A stretch of 64,000 nucleotides of DNA from positions 1 through 64,000 of the forward strand of contig CABVDJ010000007.1 in the NCBI GenBank assembly GCA_902497025.1. Direction: 5' to 3'. Source of the stretch: an uncultured Collinsella sp. Its GTDB lineage: Bacteria; Actinomycetota; Coriobacteriia; Coriobacteriales; Coriobacteriaceae. The translations under genes and the position numbers were made by a program. The notes under the pieces were generated by a model that was given only the letters and a program-made list of their open reading frames with translations, was not told the DNA's origin and ran no database searches. Shown one piece after another: positions 16,643 to 26,576 of this stretch (the stretch's first letter is position 1; each line of letters opens with the position of its first letter).

Positions 16643-17265
16643 AGACCGAGAGCCTCTTTGACATCCCCGTACACGGTCTCGCGAGCCTGGTCACCGTTGA
16701 CCGACTTGAGCAGACCCTGGCCACGATAGTAGTCGACGAGCGGGCTCGTGGACTTCTCGTAAACGTCGAGACGGTTCTTGATGGTCTCGGGCTTGTCGTC
16801 GTCGCGCTGATACATCTCGCCGCCACACTTGGGGCAGATAGCATCGGCAGCGGTGCCGGTGTAACCGCATGCGCGGCAGGTGCGACGCGAAGACAGACGA
16901 TCGATGATGACCTCGGGGGCCACATCGACCAGAAGGGCGCAGTCGATCTCGCGACCCATGGCGGAGAGCTCGGAATCGAGCGTCACAGCCTGAGCGGTGT
17001 TGCGCGGGAAGCCGTCGAGGATGAAGCCCTGCTGGGCGTCATCGGCAGCAAGGCGTTCCTTGACAAGGTCGATCACGAGCTGGTCGGGAACGAGCTCGCC
17101 AGCGTCCATGTACTTCTTAGCCTGAATACCAAGCTCGGTGCCACCCTTGACGGCAGCACGCAGCAGGTCGCCAGTGGAAATGTGGGCGACGCCAAACTCG
17201 GCGACGAGCTCCTGTGCAACGGTGCCCTTACCGGCACCCGGAGCTCCGAGCAATACGAGGTTCAT
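16639..17265 (-). CDS. adk: Adenylate kinase
   Basis: A 208-residue enzyme that balances AMP, ADP and ATP. The P-loop GAPGAGKGT is at residues 7-15; DGFPRNTAQA is conserved. The LID carries four cysteines (CRACGYTG ... CPKCGG), so it is the zinc-binding LID form. The ATG at 17265 is chosen because AGAGGAGGA lies 7 nt upstream; a TTG six bases earlier is less likely. Stop overlaps the map start by 4 nt. Confidence 0.97.
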   Translation of the reverse strand: MNLVLLGAPGAGKGTVAQELVAEFGVAHISTGDLLRAAVKGGTELGIQAKKYMDAGELVPDQLVIDLVKERLAADDAQQGFILDGFPRNTAQAVTLDSELSAMGREIDCALLVDVAPEVIIDRLSSRRTCRACGYTGTAADAICPKCGGEMYQRDDDKPETIKNRLDVYEKSTSPLVDYYRGQGLLKSVNGDQARETVYGDVKEALGL

Positions 17266-17283
17266 GAGCAATCCTCCTCTAGC

Positions 17284-18570
17284 CTATTTAAAGAATCCAT
17301 CGTAATCATACATCTTGATCTGGCCTTCGAGCTTATCGACCGTGTCGAGCACGACGCCGACCATGATGAGGATGGACGTGCCGCCAAATGCCTGAATCAG
17401 CTGGTTACCCGTGAAGGAGAAGATGATCGAAGGCACGATGGCGATGAGCGCCAAAAAGACAGCGCTGGGAAGCGTGATCTTGTTGAGCGCGTTCTTGATG
17501 TAGGCCGCGGTAGCCCTACCCGGACGCACGCCCGGAATAAAGCCGCCCTGCTTCTTAAGGTTGTCGGCCGTATCATCGGGGTTGAACACCATGGAGGTGT
17601 AGAAGTACGCGAAGAACACGATGAGGACAACGTTAAGCACCCAGTTGAGCCAGCCGCGCGAAAGCGCAGAGGCAACTGCCTGGATCCAGCCGATACCGGG
17701 GAAGAACACGGCAATCTGAGCCGGGAAGTACAGCAGCGCCGAAGCGAAGATGATCGGCACGACACCCGCGGTGTTGACCTTGATGGGCAGGTAGGTGGTC
17801 TGGCCACCCATCATGCGACGGCCCACGACGCGTTTGGCGTAGGAGACCGGGATGCGGCGCTGGCCGCGCTCAAGGAAAACAATCAGCGGGATAACCAGCA
17901 GGATGATGGCGCAGATGATCACCATGGTGATGATGCCACCGGCATTGCCCTCGGTGCTGGAGAAGATAGCCTGCGGCAGACCGGCCATGATGTTCGCAAA
18001 GATAATCAGCGACATGCCATTGCCGATACCGCGCTGGGTGATGAGCTCACCAATCCACATGATCAGCATAGCGCCCGCGGTGAGCGTGCCGACGATCATG
18101 AGGTCGAAGATGATCTCGGGAGCGCCGGCGCCATTGAAGCTGATGCCGAAGCTCTTAAAGAGGAAGAGGTAACCCACGGAGTTGAGGATTGCCAGAGCCA
18201 GGGTGAGGTAACGCGAATACTGCGTAATCTTGGTCTGACCGACCTCGCCCTCGCGGGCAAGCTCATGCAGGGAAGGCACGACGGCCTGGAGCATCTGGAG
18301 GATGATCGAGCTGGTGATGTAAGGCATGATGCCCAGCGAAAACACCGACACATAGCTCAACGCGCCGCCAGAGAAAAGATTCAGGAGGGCCATAGCACCT
18401 GCGGCGACCGAATTGTTATCGGTCGAGAAAAGGCCCAGCATCCCCTGGAAGGGAATGCCGGGCACAGGAACGTGCGCACCAATGCGGTACACGACGAGCA
18501 TAGCTATGGTAAAAAGAATCTTTTCGCGCAATTCTTTGATGCGGAAAGCATTCTTAAGACCATTTAGCAC
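17284..18570 (-). CDS. secY: Preprotein translocase subunit SecY
   Basis: The 428-residue, ten-helix core of the SecYEG channel. Recognised by [38 protein letters not shown] plug region ([23 protein letters not shown]), and the cytoplasmic loop [14 protein letters not shown]. Its ATG overlaps the end of rplO by 7 nt, so SecY is translated together with L15. Normal length and position between rplO and adk. Confidence 0.98.
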   Translation of the reverse strand: MLNGLKNAFRIKELREKILFTIAMLVVYRIGAHVPVPGIPFQGMLGLFSTDNNSVAAGAMALLNLFSGGALSYVSVFSLGIMPYITSSIILQMLQAVVPSLHELAREGEVGQTKITQYSRYLTLALAILNSVGYLFLFKSFGISFNGAGAPEIIFDLMIVGTLTAGAMLIMWIGELITQRGIGNGMSLIIFANIMAGLPQAIFSSTEGNAGGIITMVIICAIILLVIPLIVFLERGQRRIPVSYAKRVVGRRMMGGQTTYLPIKVNTAGVVPIIFASALLYFPAQIAVFFPGIGWIQAVASALSRGWLNWVLNVVLIVFFAYFYTSMVFNPDDTADNLKKQGGFIPGVRPGRATAAYIKNALNKITLPSAVFLALIAIVPSIIFSFTGNQLIQAFGGTSILIMVGVVLDTVDKLEGQIKMYDYDGFFK

Positions 18571-19013
18571 GGCAGCTCGACCTTTCCGCCAGCGGCCTCG
18601 ATCTTGGCCTGCGCAGAAGCGCTGACCTTGTCGACCTTGACCGTGAACTTCTTGGTGAGCTCACCATTGCCGAGCACCTTGACGGGCTCGAACTCGCTCT
18701 TGGTGATGCGAGCGGCCTTAAGAGCGGCACCGTCGATCACAGCGCCGTCCTCGAACTTACGCTCGAGACGCTCAACGTTAACAGCGGTGTACTCGATACG
18801 ACGGGGGTTACGGAAGCCCGGAAGCTTGGGCAGGCGCATAGCCAGCGGAGTCTGACCACCCTCGAAGCCGGCACCCTTGGTGCCGCCAGAGCGGGAACCC
18901 TGGCCCTTCTGACCGCGGCCAGAAGTGGTGCCGTGACCCGAAGAATTGCCACGGCCGACGCGCTTGCGGTTCTTGGTGGAACCGGGCGCGGGAGTAAGAT
19001 CGTGAAGCTGCAT
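18564..19013 (-). CDS. rplO: Ribosomal protein uL15
   Basis: A 149-residue large-subunit protein: [20 protein letters not shown], a Gly/Arg-rich stretch ([18 protein letters not shown]), then the globular half with [17 protein letters not shown]. Its end overlaps secY by 7 nt. Normal for the spc operon. Confidence 0.97.
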   Translation of the reverse strand: MQLHDLTPAPGSTKNRKRVGRGNSSGHGTTSGRGQKGQGSRSGGTKGAGFEGGQTPLAMRLPKLPGFRNPRRIEYTAVNVERLERKFEDGAVIDGAALKAARITKSEFEPVKVLGNGELTKKFTVKVDKVSASAQAKIEAAGGKVELPC

Positions 19014-19016
19014 TTG

Positions 19017-19199
19017 CTACTCCTCTACAATCTCGACAAGGTGCTTGACCTTGAAGATCATGCCGCGGACGGACTCGTTGTCAGCAATCTCGCGAACCTC
19101 GCGGATCCTGTGGAGACCGAGGGCACGGACAGTACGGACCTGGTCCTGCTTGCAACCGTTGGTGCTGCGGACCTGCTTGATCTTGATGGTGTCAGCCAT
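19017..19199 (-). CDS. rpmD: Ribosomal protein uL30
   Basis: A 60-residue large-subunit protein with IKQVRSTNGCKQDQVRTVRAL and GLHRIREVREIADNESVRGM. Gaps to rpsE (2 nt) and rplO (3 nt) are tight. Standard short bacterial L30. Confidence 0.96.
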   Translation of the reverse strand: MADTIKIKQVRSTNGCKQDQVRTVRALGLHRIREVREIADNESVRGMIFKVKHLVEIVEE

Positions 19200-19201
19200 G
19201 C

Positions 19202-19726
19202 TTAGTTCTCCTTACCGACGAACATCTCGGAGACCGTCAGGCCACGGCGAGCCGCGACGTCCTCAGGGCTGGAGAGCTCCTTGAGGCCCTCGACGGCAGC
19301 CTTGATGATGTTGAGGCCGTTGTCGGTACCGAGGGACTTGGACAGGACGTTCTTGATGCCAGCAAGCTCGAAGAGGGGACGCACAGCGCCGCCGGCGATA
19401 ACGCCGGTACCCTCGACAGCGGGCTTGATGATGATGCGGCCGGCACCAAAGTGGCCGAGAACCTCGTGCGGGATGGTGCCCTGCTCGGTCACCGGCACGT
19501 GGAACATGTTCTTCTTGGCATCGAGAGATGCCTTGGAGATGGCCATGGGCACCTCAGCGGACTTGCCCATGCCAACGCCGACGTTGCCCTTGCCGTCGCC
19601 AACGACGACGAGAGCGACGAGGCTCATGCGACGACCACCCTTGACGGTCTTCGACACGCGGTTGATGTAAACGACGCGCTCCTCGAACTCGGAGGCCTCG
19701 CGCTGCTGCTTCTGATTACGAGCCAT
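19202..19726 (-). CDS. rpsE: Ribosomal protein uS5
   Basis: A 174-residue 30S protein important for decoding accuracy and mRNA unwinding. It has the double-stranded-RNA-binding N-terminal domain ([20 protein letters not shown]) and [17 protein letters not shown], followed by [19 protein letters not shown]. Standard length and position. Confidence 0.97.
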   Translation of the reverse strand: MARNQKQQREASEFEERVVYINRVSKTVKGGRRMSLVALVVVGDGKGNVGVGMGKSAEVPMAISKASLDAKKNMFHVPVTEQGTIPHEVLGHFGAGRIIIKPAVEGTGVIAGGAVRPLFELAGIKNVLSKSLGTDNGLNIIKAAVEGLKELSSPEDVAARRGLTVSEMFVGKEN

Positions 19727-19740
19727 GTGCTACATACCTC

Positions 19741-20109
19741 CTAGAACTCGAGACCGGCGGCACGAGCACCGTCGGCGAGGGCCTTGACGCGGCCATGGTA
19801 GATACGGCCACCGCGATCGAAGGCGACCTTGGTGATGCCGGCCTCGATGGCGCGCTTGCCAACGAGCTGACCGACCTTCTCCGCAGCCTCCTTGTTCGAG
19901 GTGTGGGTGCCCTTGAACTCGGCCTCGAGGGTCGAGGCAGAGACGAGCGTCAGGCTGGAGCCCTTGCTGTCGTCGATGATCTGGGCATAGATGTTGGCGT
20001 TAGTACGGGTCACGCGAAGACGCGGACGCTCGGAGGTACCCGAGACCTTGCCGCGAACACGACGCTGACGACGCTTGAGGCCTTCCAGCTTCGCCTTATG
20101 CTTGTTCAT
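19741..20109 (-). CDS. rplR: Ribosomal protein uL18
   Basis: A 122-residue 5S rRNA-binding protein: basic N-terminus ([20 protein letters not shown]), [20 protein letters not shown], and the typical end [20 protein letters not shown]. Precedes rpsE by 14 nt. Confidence 0.97.
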   Translation of the reverse strand: MNKHKAKLEGLKRRQRRVRGKVSGTSERPRLRVTRTNANIYAQIIDDSKGSSLTLVSASTLEAEFKGTHTSNKEAAEKVGQLVGKRAIEAGITKVAFDRGGRIYHGRVKALADGARAAGLEF

Positions 20110-20137
20110 ACGTAAACTCCTAAAAAGGTTGATCTTG

Positions 20138-20159
20138 CCAGCACCTGACGGGGTGCTGG
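20138..20159 (-). other. Hairpin between rplF and rplR
   Basis: CCAGCACC (20138-20145) pairs with GGTGCTGG (20152-20159) within the 75-nt spacer. There is no U-run right after it, so it may be a processing or pausing signal rather than a terminator. Confidence 0.45.
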
Positions 20160-20184
20160 TCTTATGCGAGTGAGTCGGTTACGA

Positions 20185-20721
20185 CTACTTGGCGGCCTTA
20201 CCCAGCTTGCGGCGGATGTGCTCGCCAACGTAGTGGATACCCTTGCCCTTGTAAGGCTCGGGAGGACGATGGCCGCGGATCTCAGCGGCGATCTGACCGA
20301 CCTGCTGCTTGTTGATACCCTTGACGTTCACGTGGGTGTTGTCGGGAACCTCGAAGGTGATGCCCTCGGGAGCCTCGACGATCACGGGGTGCGAGAAGCC
20401 CAGGGAGAACTCGAGGTTCTTGCCCTTCTGCTGCACGCGGTAACCGACGCCGGCGAGCTCGAGCTTCTTCTCGAAGCCCTCGGAAACGCCAACAACCATG
20501 TTGTGGATGAGGGCGCGGGTGAGGCCGTGGCGGGCACGGGTCTCACGCTCGTCGTCGGGACGGGAAACGGTGAGGACGTTGTCCTCGACGTTGATAGCGA
20601 GCTTCTCAAAGACATCGAGCTCGAGCTGGCCCTTGGGGCCCTTGACGACAACGTTGTTGCCGTTGACTGCCACTTCGACTCCGGCGGGAATCTGGACAGG
20701 CTTATTACCGATACGAGACAC
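20185..20721 (-). CDS. rplF: Ribosomal protein uL6
   Basis: A 178-residue large-subunit protein with two L6 repeats: [50 protein letters not shown] and the signature [23 protein letters not shown] end. Standard length and position between rpsH and rplR. Confidence 0.97.
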   Translation of the reverse strand: MSRIGNKPVQIPAGVEVAVNGNNVVVKGPKGQLELDVFEKLAINVEDNVLTVSRPDDERETRARHGLTRALIHNMVVGVSEGFEKKLELAGVGYRVQQKGKNLEFSLGFSHPVIVEAPEGITFEVPDNTHVNVKGINKQQVGQIAAEIRGHRPPEPYKGKGIHYVGEHIRRKLGKAAK

Positions 20722-20754
20722 GGTGATCTCCTTTCCTTCTACCTACCGAGCGAA

Positions 20755-21153
20755 TTACCAGACGTAAGCGATGATCTCGCCGCCGACGTTGTGCTTGCGA
20801 GCATCGCGGTCGGTCATGACGCCATGGCTGGTGGAAATAATGGCGGTACCAAGGCCACCGCGGACGCGGGGCATGTCGGCAACGCCGGTGTACTTACGCA
20901 GGCCCGGCTTGGAAATGCGGCGGATGCCGTTGATGACCTTAGCCTTCTTGGGACCATACTTAAGCGTGATGTGCAGAGTCTTCTGGGGAACGGTGTCCTC
21001 GACATCGTAGCCCTCGATGTAGCCCTCCTCGTGCAGAACACGAGCGATCTCGACGAGCTTCTTGCTGCTCGGCATGGAGACCGTGGCCTTGTTCACAGAG
21101 TTAGCGTTACGGATGCGCGTAAGCATATCTGCGATCGGGTCTGTAAGGTTCAT
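20755..21153 (-). CDS. rpsH: Ribosomal protein uS8
   Basis: A 132-residue 16S rRNA-binding protein: [18 protein letters not shown], then the conserved [20 protein letters not shown] and GGEIIAYVW at the C-terminus. In E. coli S8 represses the spc operon; whether this applies here cannot be told. Confidence 0.97.
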   Translation of the reverse strand: MNLTDPIADMLTRIRNANSVNKATVSMPSSKKLVEIARVLHEEGYIEGYDVEDTVPQKTLHITLKYGPKKAKVINGIRRISKPGLRKYTGVADMPRVRGGLGTAIISTSHGVMTDRDARKHNVGGEIIAYVW

Positions 21154-21272
21154 ACAGATTCTCCTTCGTTCTTGATGAACACGTGCTCTTGGTTCTTCGC
21201 CGCCCTTAACGGCAAAGCCTTTTTAGCGCGTTTTCCCTGTTCCAAACTGATGCTTGAAACGCTGGTAGTGAC

Positions 21273-21458
21273 TTACCAGCTGGCCTTCTTAACGCCGGGA
21301 AGCTCGCCCTTGAGTGCAAGCTCGCGGAAGCAGACACGGCACAGGCCGAACTTGCGGTACACAGAGTGCGGACGGCCGCAGCGCTGGCAGCGCGTGTACT
21401 CACGAGTAGAGAACTTCTGCTTGCGATTGCACTTGACGATCATCGATGTCTTAGCCAC
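21273..21458 (-). CDS. rpsN: Ribosomal protein uS14, zinc-binding type Z
   Basis: A 61-residue short form with a four-cysteine zinc knuckle: [21 protein letters not shown]. This type is usual in Gram-positive lineages. 119 nt separate it from rpsH and 79 nt from rplE; neither spacer holds another gene. Confidence 0.97.
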   Translation of the reverse strand: MAKTSMIVKCNRKQKFSTREYTRCQRCGRPHSVYRKFGLCRVCFRELALKGELPGVKKASW

Positions 21459-21537
21459 TTATATCCTCCTCACATAGAGTATTGTTCGCCCCAAACGCCG
21501 CCCCCTTGTGGGAACGGCGCTTATAGGGCAGGTGAAC

Positions 21538-22095
21538 CTATTTCTTGAACGGGAAACCGAAGGCGTCCAGAAGGGCCTTGGCCTCCTCATCGGTGTTGGC
21601 GGTGGTCACGAAAGTGATGTCCATACCACGCTGGTGATCGACGGAGTCGAAGTCGATCTCGGGGAAGATGAGCTGCTCGGTGACGCCCATGGAGAAGTTA
21701 CCACGGCCGTCGAAGCTCTTGGCGGAGATGCCGCGGAAGTCGCGGATACGGGGGATCGCGACGGAGGTCAGACGATCGAAGAACTCCCACATACGGTCGC
21801 CACGCAGGGTAACCTTGCAGCCGATCGGCATACCAGCGCGCAGGCGGAAGGTAGCGATGGACTTGCGGGCACGGGTGATCATCGGCTGCTGGCCGGTGAT
21901 GGCGCGCAGGTCGCGCACGGCACCGTCGATGGCCTTGGAATCGGTAGCGGCCTCGCCGACACCCATGTTCACGACGATCTTCTCAAACTTGGGGATCATC
22001 ATGACGTTCTCGTACTGGAACTTGTCCTGAAGCTGCTGCTTGACCTCGTTGTTGTACTTGGTCTTCAGACGCGGCACATACTTCTCTTCTGCCAT
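21538..22095 (-). CDS. rplE: Ribosomal protein uL5
   Basis: A 185-residue 5S rRNA-binding protein: [40 protein letters not shown], and the C-terminal [20 protein letters not shown]. Rather than following rplX, it is the first gene of the distal ribosomal block. The rplX gene that normally precedes it sits 29 kb away at 51430. Confidence 0.97.
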   Translation of the reverse strand: MAEEKYVPRLKTKYNNEVKQQLQDKFQYENVMMIPKFEKIVVNMGVGEAATDSKAIDGAVRDLRAITGQQPMITRARKSIATFRLRAGMPIGCKVTLRGDRMWEFFDRLTSVAIPRIRDFRGISAKSFDGRGNFSMGVTEQLIFPEIDFDSVDHQRGMDITFVTTANTDEEAKALLDAFGFPFKK

Positions 22096-22406
22096 TGTTC
22101 ACTCCTTCTTGGGGTTTTAAGCACGGGGCGTGGCCACGATGGGTTGTCCTCGTGCCTCCTGGCTGCATCCGCGCCGCTCATGGCATTTCGCGGTTTGGAC
22201 TCGACGCAGCAGGAGCCGACAAAACAATCGGTACTATACGCGCATTGGGTGCGTATTTCCAGAAAAACCTCGTCTGCCTGCACAACTCCACAACTCCCCC
22301 GCACAAATGGGTCCCAAAAAGCAGTTGCGGTGAAATAGGGACTGTTTGGCGGCCTAACAGGCTTAAACAATCCGTATTTCACCGCAACTTATTGGTGGGG
22401 ATGCGA
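22096..22406 (-). promoter_or_regulatory. Spacer upstream of rplE; must contain a new promoter for the distal ribosomal operon
   Basis: No gene is seen here. Because rplX and its upstream genes are elsewhere, transcription of rplE and all downstream ribosomal genes should start here or read through from xdhC. On the minus strand a TATAGT (22233-22238) could be a -10 element, but I find no matching -35. The distal part is taken by the palindrome at 22323-22389. Confidence 0.4.
22323..22389. repeat. Palindrome family A, copy 1 (25-nt arms, two mismatches)
   Basis: The left arm 22323-22347 begins AGTTGCGGTGAAATAGGG and the right arm 22365-22389 is its complement except for two positions. The loop is 17 nt. 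It lies 17 nt after the xdhC stop and may end that transcript. A longer, perfect copy is at 25102-25180, so the two copies bracket xdhC-yqeB-yqeC. Confidence 0.9.
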
Positions 22407-23450
22407 TTAGCGCTTGCGGGGGACGAGTTTGGTGCGGCGCAGGTGGATCATCTCGGCGGCGATGGAGATGGCGATCTCCTCGGGGTCCTCGGCCTCGATG
22501 GCAACGCCGATCGGAAGGTGCAGCTCGTCGATCTGGTCCTGCGTAAAGCCTTCCTGCTCCAGGCGGGCGCGCACAAAGGCCGTCTTGCGGCGCGAACCCA
22601 GACAGCCCAGGTAGGCAGGCTTGGCACGCATGGCCTGAATCACCACGTCGATATCGGACTTGTGACCCGCCGTGGCGACGACCACCAAGTCGCGCGGACC
22701 GATGGGACACAGCTCGCTCAGGTTCTTGTAATCGACCAGGCGACGATCGTAGACACCGGGCACCCATTCGGGCGTCAACGTGCCGGGGCGGTCATCGCAG
22801 GCCACGACGGCAAAGCCCGCCGCCGTGAGCACGCGCGCCGTCGCGGCGCCCACGTGTCCGCAGCCAAAGATGTAGGTCAGGCCCTCGGGGCAGAGCGTCT
22901 CGACGTGCGCCGCGGGAATCTCGGAGGCGGCGTTAGTGTAGGTGACGTTACTCCCCTCCTCCACCAGTGAAAGCCCGGGGCAGCCCGCAATGGTATGGCG
23001 CGATGCCTCGCCATGGTACTCGGCCACATCGCCCTCGAGCGCGCTCGCGATAAACGGTTCAAAGTCGATGACGAAGTCGCCGATGCGCCGATAGACCAAG
23101 ACGTCGGCAATTTCCTGGAACAACGGTGCCTGGGTCGCATCCAGATGTAGGTAGCACAGGCAGATGGCTCCGCCGCAGATCATACCGGTATCGGAGTTCT
23201 CGCCGCCCATGGTGTAGCGGACCAGACGCGATTGCCTCGCGGCCAGCAGCTCTCGCGCCTCGTCCAGCGCAAAGAGCTCGATCTTGCCGCCGCCGATGGT
23301 GCCCGCCTGGCTACCGTCGGCAAAGACGGCCATCCAGGCGCCCACACCGCGCGGTGACGACCCCGCCGTGCCGGCCACGACCGCCAGCTCGCACGTCTCG
23401 CCAGCACGCAGGGCGGCAAGCGCCGCATTCACAACATCGAGCTTTTCCAT
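22407..23450 (-). CDS. XdhC/CoxI-family xanthine dehydrogenase accessory protein
   Basis: A 347-residue maturation factor that delivers (sulfurated) molybdenum cofactor to xanthine dehydrogenase-type enzymes. The N-terminal XdhC_CoxI domain shows GSSPRGVGAWMAV and GGGKIE, plus CGGAICLCYLHLD. The C-terminal Rossmann domain (about 190-330) has LTYIFGCGHVGAATARVL and AYLGCLGSRRK. It lies 9 nt after yqeB in one transcript and next to other Mo/Se genes, so the client is very probably the enzyme at 34237-37014. Confidence 0.92.
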   Translation of the reverse strand: MEKLDVVNAALAALRAGETCELAVVAGTAGSSPRGVGAWMAVFADGSQAGTIGGGKIELFALDEARELLAARQSRLVRYTMGGENSDTGMICGGAICLCYLHLDATQAPLFQEIADVLVYRRIGDFVIDFEPFIASALEGDVAEYHGEASRHTIAGCPGLSLVEEGSNVTYTNAASEIPAAHVETLCPEGLTYIFGCGHVGAATARVLTAAGFAVVACDDRPGTLTPEWVPGVYDRRLVDYKNLSELCPIGPRDLVVVATAGHKSDIDVVIQAMRAKPAYLGCLGSRRKTAFVRARLEQEGFTQDQIDELHLPIGVAIEAEDPEEIAISIAAEMIHLRRTKLVPRKR

Positions 23451-23459
23451 TGCCGCCTT

Positions 23460-24254
23460 CTATCCTCTAAAGATATCGGTGAGCATAGCGAGTGCCTCGA
23501 GCACGCCGCCGCCGACCGACGTCGCCTTGTCCGAAATGTAGTTGATATAGCTGGCATCGCCGCGCGGATCGACATCGGCGCATTTAAAGCCCTCGGTCAC
23601 CTGCACGCCGTTCGCCAAAAGCCCGCGCAGACAGCCATCGATCTGCGTGCGCATGGGCGTATCGCCCGCGTAGCCAGTCACGTCTCCGGCGCGCACGATG
23701 TCGCCGATTGCGCGGTCGGACCGAAACACGCCGGCGGCGGGGCTGTGGATAACACGCTCTTTGCCATAGCCAGCGATAATGCCCGGCACGCCCGTGTTGG
23801 GCTGGGGTGAACCTTGGGTAATGACACGGCCCAGGAAATGCCCGCGCATGGTCTCGACCACGGCGTCGCAATCGACCGGCGCGGTAAAGCCCGGCCCCAC
23901 GGCGATGACGGTAGGCGCCATGTCGCGCGTGGTGCCCAGGTTGCGCTTGGCCAAAATCGCGTCGACCACAGCCGCGGGTTTAAGCTCATCGAGCATCTTG
24001 GCCTGAGGGTCCACCACGACGGCAACATCCCCCGCTTGGGTAATCTCGAGCGCCTCTGCCGGCGTCTGCGCCAAGCGAGCGCGAATGCCCTCGACCTCGA
24101 CCTCGCCCAAGCGAATAGCCTCGCAAAAACTGATTGTGCGGCGGATGCACGTGGGAACCGCGATATCGGCCATAACGACCGACACGCCGGCGCGCACCAA
24201 GCGAGCGGCGACGCCCGTGGCGATATCGCCGGCGCCGCGAACATAAACGAGCAT
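23460..24254 (-). CDS. yqeB: Selenium-dependent molybdenum hydroxylase maturation protein YqeB
   Basis: A 264-residue EF2563-type protein. It begins with a nucleotide-binding-like MLVYVRGAGDIATGVAARL and contains TVIAVGPGFTAP and the C-terminal GDIVRAGDVTGYAGDTPMRT. YqeB marks genomes in which a labile selenium atom is added to molybdenum hydroxylases; its chemistry is unknown. It is followed by xdhC and is divergent from yqeC. Confidence 0.9.
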   Translation of the reverse strand: MLVYVRGAGDIATGVAARLVRAGVSVVMADIAVPTCIRRTISFCEAIRLGEVEVEGIRARLAQTPAEALEITQAGDVAVVVDPQAKMLDELKPAAVVDAILAKRNLGTTRDMAPTVIAVGPGFTAPVDCDAVVETMRGHFLGRVITQGSPQPNTGVPGIIAGYGKERVIHSPAAGVFRSDRAIGDIVRAGDVTGYAGDTPMRTQIDGCLRGLLANGVQVTEGFKCADVDPRGDASYINYISDKATSVGGGVLEALAMLTDIFRG

Positions 24255-24317
24255 TCCCGGGACACCTCCCTGTGCTACGGTTTGAGCAGAGCAAATGCGG
24301 TTCGACCGCTACTCTGA

Positions 24318-24342
24318 TGATTATTTATTATCACAGTATTAT
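24318..24342 (+). promoter_or_regulatory. Candidate operator and -10 for yqeC
   Basis: TGATTATTTATTATCA (24318-24333) is a near-palindrome (7-2-7 with one mismatch) in the 102-nt divergent space between yqeB and yqeC. It is directly followed by TATTAT, a plausible -10. The regulator is unknown; it loosely resembles Fur-type sites. Confidence 0.3.
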
Positions 24343-24356
24343 ACGGCGGTGAACAG

Positions 24357-25091
24357 ATGGAAACGACGAGCGGAAACCTTGCCTCCGCGCTCAAGATCGA
24401 GCCGGGCATTACTGCAATTATCGGCAGTGGAGGCAAGTCGACCTTGCTGAAGACGCTCGGCCTTGAGCTTATGCGCGCTGGCGGCCGCGTGCTCCTCTGC
24501 ACCACCACGCGCATGTTCCCCGTCGCCGGCGTGCCGTGGGACGGGTCGAGCCGTCGCCTGGACGCCGCGCCCTGGAAGCCGGGGGCCCTGCATGTTCCCG
24601 GCTGCACCTGCGAGGCATGCGCGGGCATGAGCCGCGGAGGCATCTGCCAGGCGGGTGTTTTGGACCCGGAGACGGGCAAGCTCTCCTCCCCTGCCGAGCC
24701 GCTCGACCAGCTGGCGCAGCGCTTTGACTACGTCCTGGCCGAGGCGGACGGCAGCAAGCGGCTCCCGCTCAAGGCCCACGCCGCCTGGGAGCCGGTGATT
24801 CCCTCTGGCACGGCCAACATCGTCTGGATCGCCGGCGCCTCAGGGCTCGGCAAGCCTATCAACGAAGCCGTCCACCGCCCCGAGCTCTTTTGCGAGCGTT
24901 GCGGCTGCGAGCCTACCGACATCGCCACACCCGAGCGCGTCGCCATGGTGCTCAATGCCGAGATGCAGGCGCTGAAACTCAGCACCGCACGCGTCATGCT
25001 CAACCAAGTCGACACGCTCAGCGACCCCACGATGGCCGACCGCTTCGAGGCAGCTCTCGACCGCCCCGTCGTCGCCGGCAGCCTCAAGTAG
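24357..25091 (+). CDS. yqeC: Selenium cofactor maturation protein YqeC
   Basis: A 244-residue putative NTPase: P-loop IGSGGKSTLLKTLG near residue 23, then LLCTTTRMFP, and the Asp-containing YVLAEADGSKRLPLKAH. YqeC occurs together with YqeB in organisms that use selenium-dependent molybdenum hydroxylases. A Cys-rich segment (CTCEACAGMSRGGICQAG) at about 84-100 may bind a metal. It is the only plus-strand gene of the maturation set and ends just before a strong shared palindromic terminator. Confidence 0.9.
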   Translation: METTSGNLASALKIEPGITAIIGSGGKSTLLKTLGLELMRAGGRVLLCTTTRMFPVAGVPWDGSSRRLDAAPWKPGALHVPGCTCEACAGMSRGGICQAGVLDPETGKLSSPAEPLDQLAQRFDYVLAEADGSKRLPLKAHAAWEPVIPSGTANIVWIAGASGLGKPINEAVHRPELFCERCGCEPTDIATPERVAMVLNAEMQALKLSTARVMLNQVDTLSDPTMADRFEAALDRPVVAGSLK

Positions 25092-25101
25092 CCGGCCCCA
25101 T

Positions 25102-25180
25102 CTCCTCAGTTGCGGTGAAATACGGACTGTTTGGCCGCCAAACGGCCGCAAACAGTCCGTATTTCACCGCAACTGAGGAG
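25102..25180. repeat. Palindrome family A, copy 2 (31-nt perfect arms)
   Basis: Arms 25102-25132 and 25150-25180 are exact reverse complements; they contain GTTGCGGTGAAATACGGACT. The 17-nt loop has a further GGCCG/CGGCC pairing. It lies between the converging ends of yqeC and the dihydropyrimidinase gene and could end both transcripts. The inner arms match copy 1 at 22323-22389. Confidence 0.92.
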
Positions 25181-25200
25181 GGGACACGGCATCTTTGCTG

Positions 25201-26568
25201 CTAGCGGGGCACGTAGCGACCGGGCTGGGCTCCGGTGGGCTCGCCATCGCGCGCCACCAGCACGCCGTTCACAAACACGGCCTTGGCGCGGCCATGTGCC
25301 TCAAAGCCCTCGAGCGGCGTGTAGTCCACGGCCTGATGCTGCGTCGCGGCGCTGATCGTCCAACGCGCGCAAGGATCCCACACGCACACGTCGGCATCGG
25401 CACCCTCGGCAAGACAGCCCTTGCGCGGATACATGCCAAAAACGCGCGCCGGGTTCTCGCTCATCAAGCGGCAGAGGCCCTCGGGGCCCAGCTGGCCCTC
25501 AAAGCTCGTGGCAATCGCGACGGGGCGATGCTCCACGCCGGGCCCGCCGTTGGGAATCGCGCGGAAGTCGTCGCGCCCGCGATCCTTTTGCCCGTGCAGG
25601 TTAAAGCTGCAGTGGTCGGTCGCAATCGTATCGATCTCGCCGGCCACAAGCGCCTCACGCAGTGCCGCACGGTCACCCGCACGGCGCAGCGGCGGGCTCA
25701 TCACATACTTAGCACCCGCAAAGCCGTCCTCGCCCTGCTCCAGATAGCAGGTGTCGTCGAGCATCAGATACTGAGGGCAGGTCTCGACATAAATGTTCTT
25801 CTGCCCGCGCGCCTTGGCAGCGCGAATGGCCTCGAGCCCCAGCTTGGTCGAAAGGTGTACCACGTTGACCGGAGCGTCCCCGGCCAAGTGAGCCAGATAC
25901 AGCAGGCGGCTCACGGCCTCGGCCTCACACACGTCCGGACGGCTGAGCGCATGCCCCTCGGGCCCGTGGATACCCTGCTCAAACACGCGCTTCTGCAGCG
26001 CGTTGACCAACGTGCCGTTCTCGCAATGCACGCACAGGATACCGCCCACGCGCTTGAGCTCCTCCAGCACCTCGAGTGTCTCGGCATCGTCCAAGCGCAG
26101 GTGGTCATAGGCAAAGTAGGTCTTAAACGACGATACGCCCGCCTCGCGCATAGCCGAAAGATCGGCGCGGTTGCGCTCATTCCACTCGGCGAGTGCCATA
26201 TGAAAGGCGTAGTTGGCCGTGCAGGTTCCGTCGGCACGGCGATGCCACTCGACCAAGGCATCGGGCATGGTCACGCCGCGATCGGCCGTCGCGTAGTCCA
26301 CGATGGTCGTCGTACCGCCGCAGGCAGCCGCACGCGTGCCGGTTTCAAAGCTATCGGCTGTCCAATCCATGCCAGTCCAGCACTGCATGTGCGTGTGGCC
26401 GTCGATAAAGCCGGGAAACACCCAGCAGCCCGCGGCGTCCTCGACGGTATCGTCGGCGCCCGGCTCAATCGCCGCGGCAATCCGCACGATCTTATCGCCA
26501 TCCATGGCAAGATCGGCGCGGCGAAGCCCCTGTGGCGTCACGAGCGCGCCGTTTTTGATGATGATCAT
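25201..26568 (-). CDS. Dihydropyrimidinase / D-hydantoinase-type amidohydrolase
   Basis: A 455-residue cyclic amidohydrolase. Metal ligands GFIDGHTHM and later HCENGT and TDHCSF are present, and SSFKTYFAYD carries the Lys expected to be carbamylated. These enzymes open dihydropyrimidine or hydantoin rings; the E. coli HyuA homologue lies in the same ygeW-ygeX-ygeY neighbourhood. Its ATG is only 8 nt after the mocA stop. Ring opening of a purine-derived hydantoin is a sensible role but inferred. Confidence 0.9.
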   Translation of the reverse strand: MIIIKNGALVTPQGLRRADLAMDGDKIVRIAAAIEPGADDTVEDAAGCWVFPGFIDGHTHMQCWTGMDWTADSFETGTRAAACGGTTTIVDYATADRGVTMPDALVEWHRRADGTCTANYAFHMALAEWNERNRADLSAMREAGVSSFKTYFAYDHLRLDDAETLEVLEELKRVGGILCVHCENGTLVNALQKRVFEQGIHGPEGHALSRPDVCEAEAVSRLLYLAHLAGDAPVNVVHLSTKLGLEAIRAAKARGQKNIYVETCPQYLMLDDTCYLEQGEDGFAGAKYVMSPPLRRAGDRAALREALVAGEIDTIATDHCSFNLHGQKDRGRDDFRAIPNGGPGVEHRPVAIATSFEGQLGPEGLCRLMSENPARVFGMYPRKGCLAEGADADVCVWDPCARWTISAATQHQAVDYTPLEGFEAHGRAKAVFVNGVLVARDGEPTGAQPGRYVPR

Positions 26569-26576
26569 GTTGCTCC

